A stretch of DNA of 7,274 nucleotides from an uncultured Prevotella sp. (GCA_938023885.1 CALJCU010000036.1:1-7274); one strand, 5' to 3'; shown: positions 1-6,983, numbered from the stretch's first letter. Made by a program: numbers and translations. The notes: generated from the sequence alone by a model not told the origin.

Positions 1-11
1 GATCTCGCACC

Positions 12-52
12 GCGGTTTAAGTTATATCGCGATGCCATATAACTTAGATCGC
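12..52 (+). promoter_or_regulatory. Long stem-loop in the operon leader
   Basis: Bases 12-27 pair with 37-52 to give a 16-bp stem around a 9-nt loop (28-36). The inner 10 pairs (18-27 with 37-46, core AAGTTATAT/ATATAACTT) are perfect, and the outer part has two G-U wobbles that would pair in RNA. No T-tract follows on either side, so it is not a classical intrinsic terminator. It could be an operator, an mRNA-stabilising hairpin or an attenuator element. Confidence 0.6.
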
Positions 53-65
53 AAACCCGGATAAG

Positions 66-101
66 GCAGGCTGAGCGGTTACCTCCTGTGGCAGCCTCTG
101 C
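66..101 (+). promoter_or_regulatory. Second leader hairpin with CCTCC in its loop
   Basis: Bases 66-73 pair with 92-101, with a 2-nt bulge, giving about eight pairs including GGCTG/CAGCC. The 18-nt loop contains ACCTCCT (81-87), which matches the anti-Shine-Dalgarno sequence of 16S rRNA. It lies about 20 nt before the start codon of the di-haem lipoprotein. It does not match the TPP or cobalamin riboswitch consensus by eye. Its function is unknown. Confidence 0.35.
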
Positions 102-121
102 AAATAAAATATAAAAACATT

Positions 122-1870
122 ATGAATAGACTTTTTATTGTATATGCGGGGTTCGTAGCGCTGGCCTTTGCATCCTGCAAAGACAATCCGGATTTGAATC
201 CCGACAATGGCGGCAAAGGCGGTTCGGGGACCTCGTGGGCCAAGGACTCTTCGGCTACGTTCTCCGATGCCGAATGGCTTCCGGGCGGCGAGAAGGGAAC
301 GACCTCCAATGAGCAGGGCTGCTATTCCAACCAGTCACCGGCTATCGACAACGAAGGACTCTACACTACCTTCAAACATGGTGAGAACTTCTTCGAGCAC
401 GATGCAAACTATTTCACGAAACCTTTCTGGGGCTTAGGTCCTGCCTGGGTCCGCACAGGCTGTGAGTACTGCCATCCGAGTTACGGGCACGGCAAGCGTC
501 AGAACGAATACCGAGCCAACGAGATGGGCAACGGTTATCTGCTCGTTGTCTATCACCCCACAGCCGGCACCGATGCCAACGGCAAAGCTTATGCTGCCAA
601 CAGTTACATCTCAGAGGTGACGGGTATGCCGCAGACCAAGGCGATGGAACCGTTTAAGGCTCCTATTGATGAGAGCGGTATCCACATCACGTGGAAGAAT
701 GTGTCGTCTATGCCCTCAGGCCTGCCGATGAAGTTCCCTGACGGTGAGAGCTATAGCCTTATCTATCCGGAGGTGACCATTGACCAGTCTGCTTTCAATA
801 CCGACCCCAAACCGACTAACTATGAGGTGCGCCTCGAGTCTACCATCGGCATGTACGGTACCGGTCTGCTCGACGCTATCTCTCAGGATTCCATGAAGGT
901 ACAGTATCAGAGGGAAGCTCAACATGCTGCCCTCAACCCGGGTATGTGGAATGCTGCAACCAACGACTGGGCTGCTTCGGCCTGGTATCCTCTTGCTGAC
1001 GGCACAAAACGCGTGAAGAAGTTCACCTACGCCATGACACGCGCCACGCTGCTCGATGGTCCTGGCGGCAACGCTATCTGGAACATCACGAACGTGACAC
1101 GCTCCGACCGCCACTATCTTTATACCACGAAGGCCTGGGCCAAGGCGATGAGTGAGGACGATGGTGTCGTCTCTTACATCCAGCAGCAGGGCAAGAGCCT
1201 CACATCACTGCTTCATCCCTACTATGGTGACGGCACGAAAGAGAACATTGCTACACTCGTCAACAAACTGCTCGGACTGAACAGCAAGAGCGACTCGGCT
1301 ACGTACCGTAAGTATTTCGTCGATGCCGCTCCCTGGAACGGACAGGAGGAGATGACGGACGAGAACTTCTATGAGTTCGGCATCTGGCACCGCGGTCTTG
1401 GTGTGCCGAAGGCCCGTAATCTCGACAGTGAGGAGGTACAGCGCGGTAAGAAACTCTTCTATCAGATGGGCTGCACATCCTGTCATCGTCCGTCCTGGAC
1501 CATCAGGAAGGATGATGTATGGATTGACCCCGCCAGTAAGACTTATATGTCGCAGACTGGGGCGAAGATGGTCACTTACGACAACTCTGTCATCTGGCCT
1601 TATACCGATCTTGTGCAGCACAAGCTCCACATGGCGAACAACATCCGTACAGGATGGTGCCGCACAACACCGCTCTGGGGTCGCGGACTGAGCCAGCAGG
1701 AGACTGGCAGAAGCGACCGTCTGCACGACTGTCGTGCACGTAATGTCGTCGAGGCCATCATGTGGCATGCTTACAGCAAAGAGAGCGATGCTTACTGGGC
1801 TGCGAAGAAGTTCTATTATCTGAGTAAGAAGGACCGCGACGCCGTCGTCGCCTTCATCAATGCAATCTGA
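122..1870 (+). CDS. Di-haem oxidoreductase (DHOR/DUF1111) family lipoprotein
   Basis: This is a putative c-type di-haem oxidoreductase of 582 residues, anchored in the cell envelope. Residues 1-18 are a lipoprotein signal peptide with lipobox FASC (Cys19). The acidic residues after it (KDNPD) resemble a Bacteroidota surface-export signal. The first haem site is CEYCH (114-118), preceded by the family motif GLGP (104-107). The second is CTSCH (451-455). The C-terminal DHOR signatures are YTDL...H (494-500), TPLWGRGL (516-523), LHDCRA (534-539) and an MWH whose His is 549. Family members usually read LHDGRA, so Cys537 is unusual; Cys67 and Cys513 are also outside the haem motifs. The reaction and partner are unproven, and the family is often called a putative peroxidase. 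The DHOR/imelysin gene pairing occurs in iron-regulated loci of other bacteria. Haem attachment would need the ccsBA gene downstream. The start is supported by the signal peptide and the A-rich leader. Confidence 0.93.
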   Translation: MNRLFIVYAGFVALAFASCKDNPDLNPDNGGKGGSGTSWAKDSSATFSDAEWLPGGEKGTTSNEQGCYSNQSPAIDNEGLYTTFKHGENFFEHDANYFTKPFWGLGPAWVRTGCEYCHPSYGHGKRQNEYRANEMGNGYLLVVYHPTAGTDANGKAYAANSYISEVTGMPQTKAMEPFKAPIDESGIHITWKNVSSMPSGLPMKFPDGESYSLIYPEVTIDQSAFNTDPKPTNYEVRLESTIGMYGTGLLDAISQDSMKVQYQREAQHAALNPGMWNAATNDWAASAWYPLADGTKRVKKFTYAMTRATLLDGPGGNAIWNITNVTRSDRHYLYTTKAWAKAMSEDDGVVSYIQQQGKSLTSLLHPYYGDGTKENIATLVNKLLGLNSKSDSATYRKYFVDAAPWNGQEEMTDENFYEFGIWHRGLGVPKARNLDSEEVQRGKKLFYQMGCTSCHRPSWTIRKDDVWIDPASKTYMSQTGAKMVTYDNSVIWPYTDLVQHKLHMANNIRTGWCRTTPLWGRGLSQQETGRSDRLHDCRARNVVEAIMWHAYSKESDAYWAAKKFYYLSKKDRDAVVAFINAI

Positions 1871-1894
1871 TACATTTTCATAATATTGTTCGGA

Positions 1895-1926
1895 CCCTCT
1901 TGTGGAAGCGAACCTTCCGCAGGGGG
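1895..1926 (+). promoter_or_regulatory. Intercistronic hairpin between the DHOR and imelysin genes
   Basis: Within the 83-bp gap, 1895-1900 pair with 1921-1926 and 1902-1908 pair with 1914-1920, around a 5-nt loop (1909-1913). This gives 13 pairs with a single bulged T and two G-U wobbles. The sequence after it (ATCTGTTTCCTT) is pyrimidine-rich but has no continuous T-run. A partial terminator or an mRNA processing and stability element that sets different expression of the two genes is more likely than a full stop. No promoter consensus was seen in the gap. Confidence 0.55.
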
Positions 1927-1953
1927 ATCTGTTTCCTTATCTCATCAACTAAA

Positions 1954-3033
1954 ATGTACAAGTCGCTTTTGCCGGTTGTTCTAAGTGTTGTTCTGGTGCT
2001 TGCAGCAGCTTGCAGCAGTGAAGATTCCAACGACAATCCCGTAGAAACAATAACTTTAGAGACGGCGGTCACCCATGCCATCGACAGTGTGGTCATCCCT
2101 TCCTATCGTGAACTGGTTAAAGAGGAAGAATCTTACTATTCCCGGCTGTCTGATGCTGAGTATGCTTCTTTGACTCAGAGTCAGTTAGAAGCAATCTGTA
2201 AGTCGTTCCTCCATGCGCGGAGCAGATATGAATGCACGGAGGCGTTCTTCTTTGGTGCGGATGCCCATTTCTATGTGGACGCCGATATCAACCAGTGGCC
2301 TTTGGACGTTATACGCTGCCGGCAGTTGCTCAGCAGTAATGCCCCTTTGGAGGATATGAGTGATTGGGACGCCAGCATCGTAGGATGGCATGGAATAGAA
2401 TATGTGCTCTTCCGCAATGGGAGCCCAAGGAAAGTTGCTGACATCACTGAGAGGGAATGGAAATACCTTCAGACATTAAGCCGGAACTTGCGGCTACGCT
2501 GCCTTCAGTTGCTTTGTGGATGGGACAAAGACGCACCTCAGATCTACCGTGATCTGCTCACGGCAGCCAGGCTCGAATATACGTCTCCTCACGGTAACGA
2601 CTATCGCACTTACATGCTTGCGGCCTATACGCCTTTGCAGAACTTCAGTGCCATGCTCATTGGTGACCATGGGCTGATGGGGCTCTCCGACGAGATTGCA
2701 GACACGAAGTTGGGTCGTCCTTACAACAACAACGATGCCAATTATATAGAATCGCCCTATAGTTATCAGAGCGTTAACGACTTAGTTTATAATGTCAAAA
2801 GCATCAGGAACTTGTGGTCGGCCTTAAAGCCTTATGTCAGTACAGTCTCTGCAGACAAAGCGAAAGAGGTGGATACGGCTATTGACAACTTGGAGACTGC
2901 TTTGAAACTGATAAAGTCTCCTTTTGCACAGCATATCAGGGACGCGGAAGTTAGTGCTGCCATTGAGAAGAGTGAGGCGCTGTCGAAGATTCTCGACGAG
3001 ACCAACGAATTAGTTACAAAGATTAAACAATAA
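1954..3033 (+). CDS. Imelysin-family (M75-like) lipoprotein
   Basis: This is a 359-residue imelysin-family protein (EfeO/IcmP-like, peptidase M75 fold), probably involved in iron or haem acquisition rather than proven proteolysis. The frame is open from a TTG at 1900. The ATG at 1954 is chosen because it directly begins a lipoprotein signal (KSLLPVVLSVVLVLAAAC, lipobox Cys20) followed by an acidic stretch, SSEDSND. The family motif GxHxxE is present as GWHGIE (144-149), with His146 and Glu149 the likely metal ligands. Other imelysin-like segments are TEAFFFGAD (95-103), NQWPLD (113-118) and ESPYSYQSVNDLVYN (266-280). The length is typical of the family. By eye the gene is more AT-rich, with more TTG and A/T-ending codons, than the genes on either side. 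It lies 83 bp after the DHOR gene, its usual neighbour, and 30 bp before ccsBA. Confidence 0.92.
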   Translation: MYKSLLPVVLSVVLVLAAACSSEDSNDNPVETITLETAVTHAIDSVVIPSYRELVKEEESYYSRLSDAEYASLTQSQLEAICKSFLHARSRYECTEAFFFGADAHFYVDADINQWPLDVIRCRQLLSSNAPLEDMSDWDASIVGWHGIEYVLFRNGSPRKVADITEREWKYLQTLSRNLRLRCLQLLCGWDKDAPQIYRDLLTAARLEYTSPHGNDYRTYMLAAYTPLQNFSAMLIGDHGLMGLSDEIADTKLGRPYNNNDANYIESPYSYQSVNDLVYNVKSIRNLWSALKPYVSTVSADKAKEVDTAIDNLETALKLIKSPFAQHIRDAEVSAAIEKSEALSKILDETNELVTKIKQ

Positions 3034-3063
3034 GGAGTGCAAGGTGTCTGTTATAAAAACATT

Positions 3064-5265
3064 ATGAATTTGTCAAGAATAAGAAAGCCCTTAGAGATTA
3101 TATACGTGCTTTTGATTGTCGTCATGGCTGCTGCAACAGTCATCGAGAACGTCAAGGGCACGCTTTTCGTCCGGCAGAGTATCTATGGATCCTGGTGGTT
3201 CATGGCGCTGTGGGCGTTGCTTGCGGTGCTTGCCATTGCCTATATCCTGAAGCGCCATGTGCATCGGTGGAACATCCTGTTGCTCCACGCTGCCATGGTC
3301 GTGATGCTTCTTGGCGCACTGCTCACCCACCTCACTGCCTATCAGGGTATCGTGCATCTGCGGGGCGACCAGCCGTCGAATGAGGTAGAGCAGATGACAT
3401 CGATGACGGAGACCACACGCCGCACCTTGCCTTTCTATGTACGTCTCGACCGCTTCGAGAAGCTCAACCATGCCGGCACCGATGCGGCAGCCGACTATGT
3501 CACGCGCTTCGTCATCATGGACGGACCGCGCTCTGTCCACGCCCAGGTCTCAATGAACAAGATTTACCACTACCGTGGCATCCGTTTCTATCAGGCCAGT
3601 TACGACACTGATAACCAAGGCTCTTACCTGAGCGTGAACAGTGACCCTTGGGGTATACCAGTGACCTATACCGGCTATGCCCTGTTCTTCGTTGCCCTGT
3701 TGTGGTTGCTCGTGGATCCCAAGGGCACTTTTCGCAGCCTCTGCCGTGAACTCGCGGCCTCTGACAGTTTCGGAAACGCCTTGGGCATCATTCTGCTCCT
3801 CAGCCTCTCCCTGCCGGCAAAGGCGCAGACGACGATTCCCGAGAAGACAGCCGACCGTTTCGGCCATCTGCTCATCAACTACAATGAGCGTATCTGTCCC
3901 GTGCAGACCTTCGCTCTCGACTTCACGCAGAAGCTTTATGGCAGGCGCAGCTATGAAGGCCGAAGTGCCGAACAGGTGCTTTTCTCCTGGATATTCTATC
4001 CGCAGGAGTGGAATAATGAACCGTTTATCAGGGTGAAGAACAAGGTAATGCGGCGACAGTTCGGTTTGCCGGACCACGCCTCTGTCAACGCCTTCTTCCG
4101 CAATGGCAGCTATATCCTTGGACCGGCTCTCGTGGAATACGGTCAGGGCAACAACGATACGTTCCACAAAGCCTGTGCCGACATCGACGGCAAGCTTGCG
4201 CTCGTCATGCAGCTTCGTCAGGGCGATCCTCTGTCGCTCTTCCCTTACACCTTTCACGATGGAACGACACAATGGTTCTCGCCGTTCGAGAAATATCCGA
4301 AACGGTTGCCGCGTCGGGAGATTCTCTTCTTTAGAAATGTTTTTCCGCTTATCTACGGACAGCTCCTGCAAGGCAACAATGGGACAGTGGACGAGATACT
4401 GATGAAGATCGGAGAGTACCAGCAGAAAGAGGGCGGCAAGAGTCTTCCGTCGCGGCTGGCTTACCGCGCAGAGATCATCTACAACGCCTGCCCCCTCGCC
4501 ACCGTTCTCTTCGTGGTCAACCTCACGCTGGGTATCCTCGGCATCATCCTCGTGTTCTGGAGCCGTTTCTCATTCCTTCCGCTGAAGATATTGTTAGGCC
4601 TTTCATTTGCCGCTCTGACGTTCCTCCTCGCGCTGCGGTGGATCATCACGGGCAACATCCCGATGGGCAACGGCTACGAGACAATGCTCTCCGTGGCATG
4701 GATGACACAGCTTGCCACGCTCATATATATAATATGTACGCGCAAAGGCAGTGGACTGATGACGGCTTTCGCTTTTCTGCTCTCAGGTTTCTTTCTCTTG
4801 GTGAGTCATCTGTCGATGATGGACCCGGCGATGGGACCGCTCGTACCGGTGCTCAACTCTCCGTTGCTGAGCATCCATGTCAGTTTCATGATGATGAGCT
4901 ATGCACTCCTCGCACTGACGTTCCTCTGTGGTGTCATGGGACTGTTGTCTAAACGGCGTGCCGGACCGCTGCAGCTCCTCAGCCGCATCTTCCTCTATCC
5001 GGCCATCGTGACCCTCGGTATCGGTATCTTCCTCGGTGCGGTGTGGGCGAATGTCAGCTGGGGAAACTACTGGAGTTGGGACCCGAAAGAGACGTGGGCG
5101 CTCATCACTTTCATGATCTACGCCGTGGCGCTCCACACCCAGAGCCTCCCGTGGCTGAAGCTTCCGCACCACTACCATCTGCTCATGATCTTCGCTTTTC
5201 TGAGCATCGTCATGACCTATTTCGGTGTCAACTATTTCCTCTCCGGCATGCATAGCTACGCGTAA
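3064..5265 (+). CDS. ccsBA: Fused system II cytochrome c synthase CcsBA (ResB-ResC)
   Basis: This inner-membrane protein exports haem and ligates it to CxxCH motifs. It has 733 residues from the ATG at 3064. A GTG at 3037 is in frame, but the ATG shares an 18-nt initiation sequence with the DHOR gene and directly begins the first membrane segment. The N-terminal ResB-like part has segments near 12-27, 44-62 and 71-90, with His75 as the likely TM-His1. The ResB motif SMNK...GIRFYQASYD lies at 163-181. After segments near 202-217 and 238-252 there is a large extracytoplasmic region (about 253-470), and then a multi-span CcsA half. The WWD motif is WGNYWSWDPKETW (666-678). Expected histidines flank it: His605 (SIHV, P-His1), His691 (TM-His2) and His730 (GMHSY, P-His2). 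No thioredoxin-like or CcdA partner is visible. In this operon the obvious client is the di-haem lipoprotein. Confidence 0.95.
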   Translation: MNLSRIRKPLEIIYVLLIVVMAAATVIENVKGTLFVRQSIYGSWWFMALWALLAVLAIAYILKRHVHRWNILLLHAAMVVMLLGALLTHLTAYQGIVHLRGDQPSNEVEQMTSMTETTRRTLPFYVRLDRFEKLNHAGTDAAADYVTRFVIMDGPRSVHAQVSMNKIYHYRGIRFYQASYDTDNQGSYLSVNSDPWGIPVTYTGYALFFVALLWLLVDPKGTFRSLCRELAASDSFGNALGIILLLSLSLPAKAQTTIPEKTADRFGHLLINYNERICPVQTFALDFTQKLYGRRSYEGRSAEQVLFSWIFYPQEWNNEPFIRVKNKVMRRQFGLPDHASVNAFFRNGSYILGPALVEYGQGNNDTFHKACADIDGKLALVMQLRQGDPLSLFPYTFHDGTTQWFSPFEKYPKRLPRREILFFRNVFPLIYGQLLQGNNGTVDEILMKIGEYQQKEGGKSLPSRLAYRAEIIYNACPLATVLFVVNLTLGILGIILVFWSRFSFLPLKILLGLSFAALTFLLALRWIITGNIPMGNGYETMLSVAWMTQLATLIYIICTRKGSGLMTAFAFLLSGFFLLVSHLSMMDPAMGPLVPVLNSPLLSIHVSFMMMSYALLALTFLCGVMGLLSKRRAGPLQLLSRIFLYPAIVTLGIGIFLGAVWANVSWGNYWSWDPKETWALITFMIYAVALHTQSLPWLKLPHHYHLLMIFAFLSIVMTYFGVNYFLSGMHSYA

Positions 5266-5267
5266 TT

Positions 5268-6287
5268 ATGGATCAATATCAGATATTTCACAGTCAGAGC
5301 GATGGTTCGTTTTCTGACCAGGCCGATGATCTGAGCGTACAGCTTCAGGCGTGGCTAAGTAATCAGGGCATCAGTCGTAACGATTTGCGATACAGTAAAG
5401 TATTCCTCAGTGACAGCTTCAACCAATATGAGAATCTGAAGCGGTCGTCGCTCTATCGCGATTTCCTCGCTGGCCACAACTGTACCATCGTGGGCCAGGC
5501 TCCCGCCGACGGCACGAAGATAGCGCTGCTCGTCAAGACGGGACAGGACGACGGTTTCCTCTTCCAGAGTCTCCGCCTGACCCCTGATGATATCCAGGAC
5601 GACAGCAGTTATCTGCAGACGCTGACACTCTTCGAGCATTACATCAATGGTCTGAAAGAGAAGGGGTTGAACATTCGTGACCACCTCATCCGGACGTGGA
5701 TATACGTGGCTGACATTGACGACAACTACGACGGCGTGGTGCGCGCCCGCAACGATGTCTTCCGGCGTTATGGTCTTACGGCAGAGACCCATTTCGTAGC
5801 GAGCACAGGTATTGGGGGCTATTCACAGACACGCCATGCCAAGGTTGCCATCGACTTCCTCACCCTACCGGGTGTCCGTACTGATCAACTGAAATATCTG
5901 CACGCCACCTCCCGTCTCAATGCCACGCAGGAATATGGTGTGGCCTTCGAGCGCGGTACATGCCTCATGCTTCCCGACAAAAAGATGTATTATATCTCCG
6001 GCACGGCAAGTATTGACAGTAAAGGCAACGTGCTCTATCTCGGACAGGTCGAAAAACAGGTGGAGCGACTGTTGGGGAACATTGGGGCACTGCTTGCCGA
6101 TGGAGGCGCTACGACGGGTGATGTGCAGTATTTCATCGTCTATCTCCGCGATTTTGCCGACCGTGCTGTGGTGGCAAAGTATATGCAGGTCCGCTTCCCT
6201 CACACACCGTTCATCCTCCTTCATGCGAAGGTCTGTCGTCCCGAATGGCTCGTGGAAATGGAGTGTATAGCAGAAAAAAACAATTAA
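5268..6287 (+). CDS. Chorismatase-like two-domain Rid-superfamily protein
   Basis: This is a 339-residue cytoplasmic protein with no signal peptide. The C-terminal half (about 205-335) is a YjgF/YER057c/UK114 (Rid) domain with SGTASID (244-250), GQVEKQVERLLGNI (259-272) and the final strand CRPEWLVEMECIA (323-335). The N-terminal half is a diverged domain with RTWIYVADI (142-150) and STGIGG (179-184). This layout, the length, the STGIGG and YG...FERGT (223-231) segments, and a Cys and Glu seven residues apart (Cys323/Glu330) recall the chorismatases FkbO, Hyg5 and XanB2. Those hydrolyse chorismate to hydroxybenzoate or dihydrodienoate products. The NPRQ-like segment I associate with that family is not conserved (KYLHATSR here), so substrate and activity are uncertain. 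Imine deaminase activity of the RidA type is the main alternative. The start codon is 2 bp after the ccsBA stop, which suggests translational coupling. Confidence 0.8.
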   Translation: MDQYQIFHSQSDGSFSDQADDLSVQLQAWLSNQGISRNDLRYSKVFLSDSFNQYENLKRSSLYRDFLAGHNCTIVGQAPADGTKIALLVKTGQDDGFLFQSLRLTPDDIQDDSSYLQTLTLFEHYINGLKEKGLNIRDHLIRTWIYVADIDDNYDGVVRARNDVFRRYGLTAETHFVASTGIGGYSQTRHAKVAIDFLTLPGVRTDQLKYLHATSRLNATQEYGVAFERGTCLMLPDKKMYYISGTASIDSKGNVLYLGQVEKQVERLLGNIGALLADGGATTGDVQYFIVYLRDFADRAVVAKYMQVRFPHTPFILLHAKVCRPEWLVEMECIAEKNN

Positions 6288-6291
6288 TGTC

Positions 6292-6322
6292 ATTGTGTTA
6301 TATTAAAAAACAGTTACCTTTG
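6292..6322 (+). promoter_or_regulatory. Bacteroidota-type promoter for the small lipoprotein gene
   Basis: The -7 box TACCTTTG (6315-6322) matches TAnnTTTG exactly. A -33 box ATTG (6292-6295) lies 19 nt upstream, the usual spacing. Transcription would start a few bases after 6322, leaving a leader of about 50 nt before the ATG at 6379. The promoter begins just after the stop codon of the chorismatase-like gene, so the lipoprotein gene can be expressed independently of the upstream operon. No terminator hairpin was seen between the two genes, so read-through is also possible. Confidence 0.8.
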
Positions 6323-6378
6323 TAGCACTTTATCATTAAAATTGATTATTTCGTAACCTTTAATTCTATAAAACAACA

Positions 6379-6903
6379 ATGAAGAAACTGTTTTCTTTTG
6401 TGCTGCTCCTTGCAGCTGTATTGACGACAACCGTCCTTGCCTCTTGTGACGGTGACAACAATGACAACGCATCATCTTTCTCTGGAACCTATACCGGTAC
6501 CGACAGTCTGAAGTTCGGAATGGGCACTGTTTCCTATAAGACCGCTGCCGGGAATGTGCAGTTCGTAGTGACTATGAATAGTGACGGTTCTATCAATATC
6601 ACGCTCCCCAGAGAGGCTTTCGACTTCTCTGCTGCTGTTCCTATGGTCGGCAAGATTGTCCAGGGCGGTTATACCATCAAGAACATCCCTTACGACAGCA
6701 CAAGGAAAGCATACTATCTCGATTATTCCAACAAGGCTTCAGCGAATGTCAGCATCTCCGGTATGAATTTGAGCAAGGAGTATACTGTCACCTTCGGTCA
6801 GATCACTGTCACTTTCACTGGCAGCACCATGACTGTTGTGAACGTGCATAAGTTCGGCAATATGCCTATGAAGCTCGCTGCCACATTCATTGGAACAAAA
6901 TAG
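6379..6903 (+). CDS. Small beta-rich lipoprotein, calycin-like/DUF4840-type candidate
   Basis: This is a 174-residue lipoprotein of unknown function. The signal peptide (1-22) has a strong lipobox LASC (Cys23), followed by DGDNNDN, an acidic stretch like the surface-export signals of Bacteroidota lipoproteins. The mature part (about 34-172) is short alternating hydrophobic strands: SGTYTGTDSL, VQFVVTMNSDGSINITL, YTVTFGQITVTFTGS, MKLAATFIGTK. This suggests a small beta-barrel or sandwich and resembles the calycin-like lipoproteins common in Bacteroidales. The family call is from the general pattern only. There are no CxxCH, GxHxxE or other catalytic motifs, and no Cys beyond the lipobox. It has its own consensus promoter and a terminator just downstream, so it is a single-gene unit. 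A haem- or ligand-binding role near this operon is possible but unsupported by residues I can name. Confidence 0.8.
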   Translation: MKKLFSFVLLLAAVLTTTVLASCDGDNNDNASSFSGTYTGTDSLKFGMGTVSYKTAAGNVQFVVTMNSDGSINITLPREAFDFSAAVPMVGKIVQGGYTIKNIPYDSTRKAYYLDYSNKASANVSISGMNLSKEYTVTFGQITVTFTGSTMTVVNVHKFGNMPMKLAATFIGTK

Positions 6904-6935
6904 ATATCTTACTGAAAAGAAATAGACATCTTACT
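6897..6935 (+). repeat. Imperfect 17-bp direct repeat at the lipoprotein gene's 3' end
   Basis: Bases 6897-6913 and 6919-6935 match at 15 of 17 positions (core AxATAGAyATCTTACT) with a period of 22 bp. The first copy contains the TAG stop codon. It looks like a small local tandem duplication between the stop codon and the terminator. Confidence 0.6.
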
Positions 6936-6937
6936 TG

Positions 6938-6975
6938 CGGGGAATGGCGTTTTTCGGCTATTCCCCGTTTTCTTT
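6938..6975 (+). terminator. Intrinsic terminator of the small lipoprotein gene
   Basis: CGGGGAATGGC (6938-6948) pairs with 6957-6967 to give an 11-bp, GC-rich stem with one G-U wobble and an 8-nt loop. It is followed by TTTTCTTT (6968-6975). It lies 34 bp after the stop codon, as expected for a factor-independent terminator on the + strand. Confidence 0.88.
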
Positions 6976-6983
6976 CGACCTTT

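Larger units (their letters stand above)
1..121 (+). other. Leader region upstream of the di-haem lipoprotein gene
   Basis: No complete gene is present. Two forward frames stay open from the window edge and then stop, one at 40-42 (ending ...KLYRDAI) and one at 62-64 (ending ...YNLDRKPG). Either could be the tail of an upstream gene, but neither tail is recognisable. No TAnnTTTG promoter element was found, so the operon may be transcribed from further upstream. The stretch holds two hairpins, listed separately. It ends in an A-rich, Shine-Dalgarno-less initiation region, as is usual in Bacteroidota. Confidence 0.5.

Noticed and set aside
61..101. TPP or cobalamin riboswitch
   Set aside because: A CTGAG and a GCAGCC-like pairing are present, but the conserved cores of either riboswitch are not.
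1900..1953. TTG start for the imelysin gene, 18 codons upstream
   Set aside because: It would place an Arg-rich, hairpin-encoded extension before a complete lipoprotein signal peptide; the ATG at 1954 gives a normal one.
3037..3063. GTG start for ccsBA
   Set aside because: The AAGGAG overlaps the GTG itself, and the ATG at 3064 has the same leader as the DHOR gene and begins the first membrane segment.
3550..4371. Long antisense open frame (273 codons) and similar frames over the other genes
   Set aside because: They lie opposite well-supported coding genes, show no recognisable domains and have charge-rich composition typical of shadow frames.
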